Origin: Ciona intestinalis
Lineage: Eukaryota; Chordata; Ascidiacea; Phlebobranchia; Cionidae
Length of the DNA: 64,000 nt
Direction of reading: 5' to 3'
Assembly: GCF_000224145.3 (NCBI RefSeq)
Contig: NC_020174.2
Coordinates: forward strand, 5,811,106-5,875,105
The notes beneath the pieces are model-generated. The model ran no database searches and had not been told where the DNA came from. It saw only the letters and a program-made list of their open reading frames with translations. The position numbers were made by a program, and so were the translations under genes. The first letter of the stretch is position 1. Each line of letters starts with the position of its first letter. Shown in pieces: positions 1-10,100 of this stretch.

Positions 1-308
1 CCACTTCTTTGCTGTTAAGATTCTTGTGACTACAATATCATTATTGTGGTCAGTGCATTATTTTCGAGTGTTTTACCAACATTTCAGGTTGACCATTTTC
101 ACAAATGTATGCTCAGTCGCGCCCACAAGCGTCTGTTTTGTTGTAAGTTTTATCCGCTAATTTTTACCCGAAACAAAATGTTAATTTATTTGCATACCTC
201 AGCACTTCAAGTGTAATAACTAATTTAGTGACTTAAATACCACCAACATTATCAGACAATTCATCATTTAGCATTATATAAAGCTCTGTCGCATATATTT
301 TCTCAACA

Positions 309-600
309 TGGATGAATGTAACTTACTTTATCCTCGCGTGGCCGTAAAACGACAGTCGTTATCACACGGGTTTAACACCTCGTGCCAGCTTACGAGTTAC
401 CATGTATGTTACTTCGTGGGTGGTTATTTTTTTTTCTTTTTATGTATGGCTGATAGTTTGGACAACCCACTGGCTTGGAGCAATTGTCGTTAAGTGTCTT
501 GCCCAAGGACACATACGCCCACAATAGTAGCAGCGTCGAGCCTTGTACCCATTATCTCTGGGTAACAGGCAGTCGTTAACCACGATGCCACGGCGCCGGA
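309..600 (-). repeat. tRNA-derived SINE, near full length
   Basis: Read on the minus strand from 600, it begins with a tRNA-like head. A-box-like TGGCATCGTGGTTAA is followed about 40 bases later by B-box-like GGGTACAAGGC. The body ends in a conserved tail whose plus-strand form is GAATGTAACTTACTTTATCC. Pieces of the same element recur at least fifteen times in the window. It lies downstream of the lectin-like gene and is not coding. Confidence 0.75.
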
Positions 601-755
601 CGTACTACCTATTTAATGGATTCTAAATACATGGCATCATACAGCAAAATGCAACTACAAATTTTCCTGCCACACGAGGATAAACAAATGGTATTCACGA
701 TTTATTCAACAACGTTAAAATGCAAGCAATGTTTTTAATAAAGAAATCGGTATTT

Positions 756-761
756 TTTATT
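756..761 (-). terminator. Candidate poly(A) signal of the lectin-like gene
   Basis: AATAAA on the minus strand, about 63 bases past the stop codon at 824. Confidence 0.5.
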
Positions 762-823
762 CATTTAAACGCAATACCACGCCCATTACCATCACGGTAT
801 CATTTAACCTTCTTTCCAAGCCT

Positions 824-1867
824 TTATAGATTGAATCTGCACAGTGGTTTAGGCGCAGCATGTGTTACATCTATATCGAACATGCCTTTATCTGAACGTG
901 AATGCATTATCGGAACTTCAAATGCCATTTGTAGCGAAGTAGATCCAGATCTTGGGTAAGTTCGATACCATTCAGTAAACGGAGCACGCGTACCATTGGA
1001 CATGTAAGCGACACCCCTCTGCGGAAGCAGGTATAGTATAGTGGGGTGGGGTAAGATAGGACGTGTTTTCGTTCTCTTTTCCCACCCCATTTGATAGTAA
1101 ACAAGGAACATTTACAAAATTATTTAAGTGTATCATCTCAACACTAAAGGAGCATTGGTAATTGTTTAAAACGTACGATTATGAAAATTGGGATTTAGAT
1201 GCTCCTAACAGTATCCCAACTTACCCCAATTTGCTGCATTTCATGAGCTATATTCTACAATTTCCCCAAGTTATATATTTATGGTTAATATTTACCTGCG
1301 ATGTCATTCCTAGCCACACTTGTACATAGGGCTGTATGCTTGTCCAGATACGTTTAACGTAAGCGAAGAATGCGCGGTAGGTTTGCTCGGAATCGACCTC
1401 AGCTAATGTACCGCCATGATAACGACACAAGTGCAATGCTGTTGCGAAGTTCACTCCACTGCCCGAGCGAAACAAAAGTCGATAGCAGTAACCGTTGTGA
1501 ACCAACCCGTCCCAACAAGCGATCTGATCTGTAAAGAAATAAAGCTTAAATCAAACAGATCATAACTTCAACAATACATAATACATATACACAAGCAACC
1601 TTGTATTGCACGCAAGCGACTGTCAATTGCTGCGTTCAAAACTTCTTGATTGATTTGTCCGGGCTCTCCTTGGGGCCCGACTGGTCCTATTGGTCCTGGT
1701 GGTCCGCGCGGCCCTCTTTTCCCGGGTTTACCAACGGAGCTGCTGTGATTGCGACTTGATTGGATTTCAAATAGAGATTCGACGGTCTTACACACAGTGT
1801 AAGTTGTTGAGCTTTGTACATACTGCAAGTAGCAAAGAAAAAGAAAGACACAAACAGTTGTCCTCAT
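824..1867 (-). CDS. Secreted collagen-like / C-type-lectin-like protein, 3 exons
   Basis: Coding exons on the minus strand: 1867-1600, 1528-1296, 1018-824 (231 residues, phases 1 and 0). I start at 1867 because MRTTVCVFLFLCYLQYV is a good signal peptide; an in-frame ATG at 1906 would add 13 polar residues. Residues 46-72 are nine Gly-X-Y triplets, so the protein should form a short collagen trimer. Residues 94-231 resemble a long-form C-type lectin domain: CWDG...GYCY hairpin (C94, C104), C124, WLGMTSQ, final PLC (C227). The second conserved disulfide pair and the EPN/QPD and WND calcium motifs are not visible, so sugar binding in the usual way is doubtful. The layout (signal, collagen, lectin) is that of collectins, which act in extracellular innate recognition; that role is inference. 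A MITE sits in intron 2. The intron 1 donor (GTTGCT) is non-optimal. The gene lies head-to-head with the SMYD3-like gene. Confidence 0.85.
1037..1231. mobile_element. MITE copy (in lectin intron 2)
   Basis: Non-autonomous inverted-repeat element. The ends read roughly TATAGTGGGGTGGGGTAAGA and its complement (CTTACCCC). The middle carries the family signature TAGTAAACAAGGAACATT and AATTGTTTAAAAC. This is a diverged copy, wholly inside an intron. Confidence 0.75.
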
Positions 1868-2567
1868 TGTATGTTTCGTTACCCTAATGCAACGTGCTTG
1901 CAACACAGCGTTATTTAAACTCTAGGTTTGCTCTTTTACAACCTCTGAAATTTCGCAGTGTTTATGGAAAGTACAGCCTAGCTCGAGTACTTTAAGTACT
2001 CTATACCACGTAATTTCCGCCAATTCATCGTGATATTTCAATGTTTATTAATGATGTGTTAACACGACCAACACACGCGTCGAAGAAGCACTATTTATCA
2101 CGCCAGTATCAATGTACACAAATTATAGATAGCATATTAGTTATGCATTTATACATGCATAAAAATGAATATGTAACATTGAAGCATACCCTTACAGTAT
2201 TCTTTATATCCTTATAATAAACAGACATTACTCTTTACTCCCCATGCGCCCTGTTGATTTTAGAAATTCAGAGTGACATATAGTGGCGAAAGGCAAATGC
2301 GAAGACGCACAGCTGATTCACTCATTAATTCTGCTGTGTGATTTGTTTACTGTCGCGAGCCACAATCTGAACTTGCGTTATTTTAAAATTAATTTTAAAA
2401 CAGAGAACACCCGGTTTGTTATCTCAGGGGAAGAACGGTTAAATTTGACGGGAAAGTAGGCAACATCCATAATTACCGTATCATCGTTACGCATATAGAG
2501 TAAACAACCCGGTAGTTATAGTGGCGGGAACATAACGTTATTCCTCGAAAGTGCAAAGGTTGTTTAA
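1868..2567. other. Intergenic interval between divergent genes
   Basis: About 700 bases between the start codons of the minus-strand lectin-like gene and the plus-strand SMYD3-like gene, so both promoters must lie here unless 5' exons lie elsewhere. I see no repeat copy and no clear TATA box at a convincing distance. Confidence 0.6.
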
Positions 2568-3860
2568 ATGGATGTAAATGTGGAACTTTTCACTTCTGAA
2601 AAGAGCGGACGCGGTCTAAAAGCAAAGCGTAATTTAAACCCAGGTTCTACTGTTCTTTCATCCGAGCCATATGCATATTTGCTATCGAAAAAGCAAAAAG
2701 GCGTTTATTGCGATTTTTGTTTCAAAAAGCAAGATGGTCTGTTGCAATGTTCTGGATGCAAATATATGAAATACTGCAACAGAAACTGCCAGAAAATGGC
2801 CTGGAATGAACACCACAAAGCAGAGTGCCCCGCACTGAAAAACGTAATGCCAAAAAGACCACCAGATTTTGTCATTTTACTTGGAAGGTTGCTATGGAAT
2901 ATGCAGCAGTACAGCAGTGCCAAATTACCAGAGAAAAATTCGATTTTGGATTTAGAGTCAAATTATAATAAATTGTCGCAAAACCAAAAAGAGGCCTTGA
3001 TGAATTTCCTTGTTATTTTACATACATTTTGGAGCCCAAAACCTCTTCCACCTCAAGTTACCGATAACAAAATGCTGTTGGAATTATGTGCTAGAATTAA
3101 AAATAACAGTTTTGCTATATGCAATGAAGAGCTGCAGTCGGATGTTGGCACTGGCGTGTATCTCAATTGCAGCTTCATAAACCATAGTTGTGAGCCAAAT
3201 TGTGTTGCAGAGTTTAACATGCGGACATTGAAAATAAGGGCAGTGAAAAATATAACTGCGGGGGAAGAAGTCCTGATAAGTTATGTCGATTTGTTTGCTA
3301 CTAGCTTTGAAAGACAACGAGAACTAATGAGTATTTACCATTTTCAATGCACTTGTCATTCTTGCAATGCTAAAACTGATGATGATCAAATGATGCAGGA
3401 CTTTGATGGAAAAATAACAGAATCAAAACTATCTTCTGTAAAAGACATGTTGAGTCAAATGGAGGAGTTAAGAAAACAATGTGATTATCAGAAAATAAAA
3501 GACCTTGTGGAGGGTTGTGTAAAAAGGAAAATACTGCCACATGAGAATATATACATGGCAAAAGTTTTGGATTTTGGCATGGATGCTTGCATTGAACTAG
3601 GTGTTTTGACACAGGCATTTGAGTTTGGTTCCATGGCTTTATTTAGCTACAAATTATATTTACATGCAAACCATCCTATGCTGGGCATACAACTTATGAA
3701 ACTCGGAAAAATTTTACTCCATGAGGAAAAAAATCAAGACGCTATGCAATTTTTGCGTGAAGCATTTAAAATTCTCACTATAACACATTCGCCAAACAGC
3801 TCTGTTTTAACGGAGCTACAAAATTTACTGGGCCAATGTTTAGCAGAAATGCAAAACTAA
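2568..3860 (+). CDS. SMYD3: SMYD3-like SET and MYND domain lysine methyltransferase, intronless
   Basis: A single uninterrupted exon of 430 residues, close to vertebrate SMYD3 (about 428). The order is a split SET start (GRGLKAKRNLNPGS), then a MYND zinc finger at residues 48-87 (Cys48, 51, 61, 64, 70, 74, His82/83, Cys87). The SET core follows with NHSCEPNC at 205-212 and GEEVLISY at 232-239, then post-SET cysteines 261, 263 and 266, and a helical TPR-like C-terminal half. All zinc and S-adenosylmethionine-site motifs look intact. The NSFAICN stretch and the C-terminal VLDFGMDACIELG segment point to SMYD3 rather than SMYD1 or 2. In vertebrates SMYD3 methylates cytoplasmic kinases and histone tails; activity here is inferred. 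Absence of introns in a locus whose neighbours are heavily split suggests a retrocopy that stayed functional. UBR3 follows 315 bases downstream on the same strand. Confidence 0.92.
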   Translation: MDVNVELFTSEKSGRGLKAKRNLNPGSTVLSSEPYAYLLSKKQKGVYCDFCFKKQDGLLQCSGCKYMKYCNRNCQKMAWNEHHKAECPALKNVMPKRPPDFVILLGRLLWNMQQYSSAKLPEKNSILDLESNYNKLSQNQKEALMNFLVILHTFWSPKPLPPQVTDNKMLLELCARIKNNSFAICNEELQSDVGTGVYLNCSFINHSCEPNCVAEFNMRTLKIRAVKNITAGEEVLISYVDLFATSFERQRELMSIYHFQCTCHSCNAKTDDDQMMQDFDGKITESKLSSVKDMLSQMEELRKQCDYQKIKDLVEGCVKRKILPHENIYMAKVLDFGMDACIELGVLTQAFEFGSMALFSYKLYLHANHPMLGIQLMKLGKILLHEEKNQDAMQFLREAFKILTITHSPNSSVLTELQNLLGQCLAEMQN

Positions 3861-3878
3861 AAAAATTTTTGGACTGAT

Positions 3879-3884
3879 AATAAA
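3879..3884 (+). terminator. Poly(A) signal of the SMYD3-like gene
   Basis: AATAAA 19 bases after the stop codon. Confidence 0.6.
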
Positions 3885-4104
3885 TGATGGCTAGTCTCAT
3901 TTTAATTGATTGTGTTCAATTTTAAATGATGTTTACGTAATCAAATTGTCAGCAGACTAAAACAAACACTAGTAAAACCAACACATGCTGTATTATTACG
4001 CAACCGAATTACCTGTTTAAACATCATGAGAATTTAAAGCAGGGTTGATACACAAACCCAATAATGCATGCCCACACTGTGTTGCATGTACACTGTTGCA
4101 GTTT

Positions 4105-4154
4105 TTTTACATTTTTAGAAATATAACCAAGTAGGCGCATTTAAACACAAACAG
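4105..4154 (+). promoter_or_regulatory. Strong 3' splice sites just upstream of UBR3
   Basis: Two acceptor-like sites precede the UBR3 start codon at 4176: a pyrimidine-rich tract ending TTTTTAG at 4118, and AAACACAAACAG ending at 4154. No matching 5' exon is evident between the SMYD3-like stop and here. They may end a 5' UTR intron or receive a trans-spliced leader, which is common in Ciona. The choice is not visible from sequence. Confidence 0.35.
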
Positions 4155-4175
4155 GCCTGTGCGAGGCAAAGCAAA

Positions 4176-7100
4176 ATGGCGTATCTGCTTAATGGGTCCA
4201 AGCAAGTTGCCAGCAGCAAACTTGTCAATGTGTTTGAAAGGGATCATCAGAAAGGAGAGGAGCTTGTCCATGAATTGTGTGATCAACTACTTGACCCATC
4301 TAAGTTTGGGGAACGGTAAAGTTAATATAGATGCATGTTTTAAACTTGATCAAATTATATTGTCTACGATTACATAAGATATTTTAAATAAGGCATATAT
4401 ATATATAAACATATACTACTTCTTTTTTAGGGTTTTAATGCTTCAGTAGAAAAAAATTAACTAACGATTTAAAGTGGGTTGCTCAATAAAAATATAATAA
4501 TACACCCACCTGTCCCTGCAGTCAATAATATCATCATGTATCGGTATTTATGTTGTGCATATTGTGGTTTATATATATATTTTTGCAGGAGTGATACCAT
4601 TGAATGGTTGAAAGCTTTAATAAGCGGTGACGAAGACTTTACAAAGTTTTGTACAAGAGTCAAAAACATGGATTCTTCCCCACTGTGTGGGTGCGTGTGG
4701 ACTGCTAACTTTGTGGCTTACAGGTGTCGTACTTGTGCAGCCTCGCCATGCATGTCGTTGTGTGCAGGTATGTGCAAATTTTAACCATTATTTTGCTGTA
4801 AATCCCCATTTTTCCTGTTCTCTGATCTTCGCTACTTAAACTAAAGACATAAATAAAACAAAATTCAATTTATGTACATTGTGCAGGTATGTGCAGATTT
4901 AAACAACGGTTTTGCCGTTAATATTTCTTTTTCCTGTTCTTTTTAATCTGGTCCTCGTTACTGTGTTTGGAGAGATAAATAAAAATTAAACTAATTTATA
5001 AAAGAAAGTTTAGTGTACATCATTCATTTATATACTTCCTTTTGTCTGTGTTTTTGTAAAAAAATCATTTATTTTACACAAAAGCACTCTGATACCATAC
5101 ACCACATAAACTGGTGACCTCGAATTATTAAACCTGAGACAAAATCTAGTTTGGATTTGGCTAGTCGAACTGATAGGCTTACTCTTAAAGATATTGCGAC
5201 AGCTATATATGTATATTCCTTATCTGTTATCTTTATAATTAAAACACATATTAACCTATTCTAACAAATCCATAAAGTTACATACATGGTAACTTGTAAG
5301 CTGGCTACTAACAGAACACCTTGCTATAAAGACTGTCGTTTCCCTGCCATGCAAGGATATATAAATTACATTATTTCATTCATTACATTCGGTATCTTTT
5401 ATATTTCATGCAATCATACCTATCTCTTACGTCAGCCTGCTTTGAGAGAGGAAACCACGATGGCCACGATTACAACATCTTCCGTAGCGAGGCAGGAGGA
5501 GCGTGTGATTGTGGCGATCCTAGTGTGATGAAGAAGTCCGGATTCTGCTCTCATCACGGACCTAATCGTGTTCCTCCGGAGCTAGCACCTCCAGGTTTCC
5601 TTTCAGCTGGAAAGGTAATTTTTATGTTTAATATTTTTGGATGTATATGAGTCTTTTATCTCTCATTAAACTTTTTTTCATACGTGATTAAACAGTTTGT
5701 GAAATTTTTCATACGTGATTAAACAGTTTGTGAAATTTTTCTACGTGAAATTTTTTCATGCGTGATTAAACAGTTTGTGAAATTTTTCTACGTGAAATTT
5801 TTTCTCTGTGATTTAACAGTTTGTAAAATTTTCATACGTGATTTAACAGTTTGTATAATTTTTTTACCTGATTAAACAGTTTGTGAAATTTTTCATACGT
5901 GATTCAACAGTTTGCGAAATTTTTCATATGTGATTTAACAGTTTGTGAGATTATATGCACTTGCATAACAAAAATTACATATGTTATTAAACTGTTTGTG
6001 TAATCCCGTGAATTGATCACAAACAGGTGATGCTTGACCGCATCATACTCGCGATGGTCCACATATTGAGGAAATTTTCATCTCACGCTTCACTCCATGA
6101 AACTTTCATTGTGAACTTCACGACCGAGATTGAAGAATTTTTTGCTTTTATTCTTGAACTTGTAAAGCTGGGTGAGCAAAACTTGTGTTGTTTTTCATCA
6201 AAGTTAAAAATTATTTCAAGGCCTTTTATTTTCAAAGACCTGCTAATATTTTACAGTTTTTTTAAAACCTTGTAAGTACTTTATCAAAAATAAATTCCCA
6301 TTTTTTTTATTCTACACAAAAAAAAAATGTAAATATTTTTTGCAATATATGTATATATTATATATATATGTTTTTTAAGGATGAGTATTACTTTTTTTGC
6401 AATATGTATACTGTATATATATAGTTATGTTTTTAAAGTATGAACACTTATATATATGCTTACAGGTTCGCCAATACGAACTCATCTTACCCAACTCTTA
6501 CTTAATGAGAAGCTTTACCAAGGTTTGATGCGATATAAAGGATACAAGTCGATTGAAAACCCGGACACATCAATCCGAAATTACCATAAAAACAGCATTT
6601 CCTGGTTCTTACATTCGGTTGCGGTACGTTGTGTTTAACTTGTTGATTGATGTTTATTAAAAGAGTTTTTTTTGCGACCCAAAAAAAAGATTTTTTATAT
6701 CATGTTTAGAATGGATTTTAATTTTGAAATCATATTTTTGCCCTTTTTATAAAAAAATACTGAATTTATTTATCTTCGAATTCCAGTTGAATCTTATGTT
6801 TAATAGAAAGGTGCTGTGACCAAGATTAAGGAATAAATTAGTAGTTAGAAACAACAAAACAAAGATTTTTTTATTTTTTATAAATATGTATATATATATT
6901 TTTTTTTTTTTTTTGTATAACTGACCTCAATTTATTAATAAATTTTTATATTTTTTATTTCAGTGTGTAAAACAACCCATCATACCTCCGGATATCCCAG
7001 ACAGAGGACAATTTAAACGTAGTGAAGAATATAAAAATTATGTGGATGAGATAACTTTTTGGATAGTAAGGTAAGACAATGGAGCAAACTGCCATTTTTT

Positions 7101-10100
7101 TGTTCCTGTTATTTTGTTTGTTTTTTTGTTAACTGTTTTTCCATATCTATCGATATTCAAAAATGTTTTTGAATTTGAACAAAGGAAACAAAGTTTTTGC
7201 TGTTAGTGATTAGGCATCTCTTTTAATGAATCATTTTATTGTAAATTTGTAACTTACCTATATTTGCCACATTAGTCAATGAAGTTTCCATGTTTGCTGA
7301 CTATAAGTTTAAGTGAATTATAATTTTGTCATCCCAGATTTTACCTCGTTGTGTCTACTGTCAATACAAACAAACAAAGCCAAAGTATATCACATTCACT
7401 ATATTAATTAATATGGTTTTCTATGTTAACCTACTAATTGTTACTAAATTTTATCAGTGCCCCCCCCCTTGCTTTTACTCCAGGTACGAGTTCCCAGAGC
7501 CGGTGATCCTTATCATCCTTAACCTTCTTCCTGATCCGGACATGAAAAGGGAGTTTTCGAAAGCGTTTGCTCGTCATTATTCAAGGATCGCTACTTCTCT
7601 TGCTAATTCCACGAAAGTGGATCAACTATCTACAAGGTAGGTTGCTGAAATTACATGAACTAAACCTGTAAAGTTTATGCGTGTTGTTTGAACATCTGTT
7701 ATACAGAATACAATGCCTTGTTTTAATTTTAAATTAAGCATAGCATTTTAGGAGTAATGGGCCAACTGTAGTCCATATCTTAGGTATACTTGCATGTTGT
7801 ACTTATTTAATTCCATGTTAAAAGTAATATTATTTAAATTACGAGTCAAATTAAGCTTAGCATTTTTGGGGTAATGCCAACTTTGGCTTAAATCCTAGGT
7901 TTCATATCGTGTCATTTATTAAGACCTCATTCATATAGAACAGAATGCTAATCTAATATTATATGGTAATTCTTTTAGAGTCGTTCACATATCTGTCCAG
8001 CTGTTCAGTAATGACGACCTGGCTTACATGCTAGCAGTGGAAGAGCATTTACTGCAGGTATTCTAATCAAGCAAAATATGTTATACCATTTTAATCACTG
8101 CAACAGGTCAATGCCTATGAGAGCAACAGTCTGATTGGACTTGGTCTATGTTATAACTATTGAGTACTGTAGTATAATTGTATGGGCACAAAATTAGGAA
8201 TGGCCAACTTTTAAAACTGAGTTGACACCAGAGTTTTACAGCGAAACAGGTATTACCCTGCTGTTAGGTGTCTATACAAAAAAGCAAAGCTAATGTATAT
8301 TGCATTCACCACGTTAATCGATGAGTTTCCCCATGTTTGACAACTATGAGTGTAACTGTATTTCATGTATGGCCCCTTAGATTTGACTAAGAATTAAAAA
8401 AAACTATGAAACCTATGTCTAATTCATTGCATACTATATATTGGCAATTAGCAGCGTTTGAACTCTGTTTCTATTTTTCAGATCTTTGTAGTTTCTACAT
8501 ACAATATTATAGACCCAAGCCTCCAAGCGTCAAACACCACTGAAAAGGATTTCCATCAGTGCGTCTTTTTTGTTGGTACGGACCCAGGAACCAACGCTTA
8601 CTGGCCGATTGTCAGTGACTTTGTTAATGTTTTAAGCCACCCAAGGGTTGCAATGATGTTTCTCGCCGATAATAACTTGGTCAGGTAACAGTTTTTGTTT
8701 TAAAGATTGAGTGAATGTAACTTAATTATCTTTGCGTGGCCTGGATCAACAGTCACTGTAGCTTTAAACAAATGTTGTGCCACATTAATTAATGCCTTTG
8801 TGCACAACATGTTAATTTAGCATATTAATTAATGAGCTTTTTATGTTTTACAACTATGAGTGTAACTGAATTTTAGAAATGTTACTCTAGATTTTGTGGA
8901 AAATCTCAAAAGAATTTTAGCCTGTAATTCTATGTTTGTTCTTTGTCTGAACTCTTAAACAACTTGACACAGTGTAAAAATGAACTTTGTTTTGCACACA
9001 AATAGAATTTGACTTTGACTCTGCAATGTCAGCATTTTCAGTGTACCACATTCACTGCATAGCAATTGTCCTTGGGGAATTAACAAAGTTGTTTCGCATG
9101 TTGTTGTTTTGCATAGATATATTGTTGTGTATTGTAGTGACCTATGTCTTGTTTAAACGAATGTTTAATTAATCACATACGCTATACACTCTTGATGTCA
9201 TTTTATGCAAACAGTTCTTTAATCAGTTTCTGTTTATCCGCAAACACCCCTAGTGTGTTGAACATGTTTGTGACTTTGTTATTTTAATTTGAGAATTTCC
9301 CCACAAACTTAATAAACAAGTCACCACTGTTTGAACTAAATTGACGTTCCAAAATATAACTATTACTGTCACTAGTTCACAACAACAACAATATATCTTG
9401 TATTATAACAACTGTCACTGTTACATTTGACCCAAATTTAAATTGTTTTCTGGAACCATTAATTTAAGGGTGACATATTTTTATTGTGTCAATTAACTTA
9501 CCATTCAGATTCAATTACTCTAGAAATCCATATCTGTCATAGTGTCATTCCCTCCTAATATGTAATCTCTATTACAACATACAGTTCATGGGTCCAGCAG
9601 TTAACTTGCTTCAGTGGAATGAACCTTATACGTCGAGCCATTAGCTCCCACATTGAATACGAACCATCTAATGCCCTCATAGCTTTCTACACTGAGCGTG
9701 AAGCTTGTGCGTCACCACTGTGGACAATGTTAGATGTTTTACAGGTTGGATCATTAATATGCTACATTGTTATGTTACTTAATCTTTTAACAGCTCTCCT
9801 GGTATGAAAAAACAAAGTGCATTTCCGATGTTTCGTCTGCTATCCGGAAAGACCTGAAGTCTAAACCTTTAAACGTAACTAATTTTACACAACATCGCAC
9901 TTTCTCAAAAAGTTTTAAATACAGACAGTTGTGTTTTCCACAAAACTTCTCGTCTTTGAACATAGTTAGCTGCTGTTTTCATTACAAAAATATGGTTAGA
10001 TTAAAAATTCAGCACATCTTTTTTAGGATCGTGAGTCCTCCAACCTCAGCATTAATGTGATCCGAATCCTTCTTGATGCTCTCACTGAGTTCTTCGATGC

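Noticed and set aside
5678..5999. CRISPR-like array of ~30 bp repeats
   Set aside because: Repeats are contiguous with no unique spacers and lie in a eukaryotic intron; it is a minisatellite.
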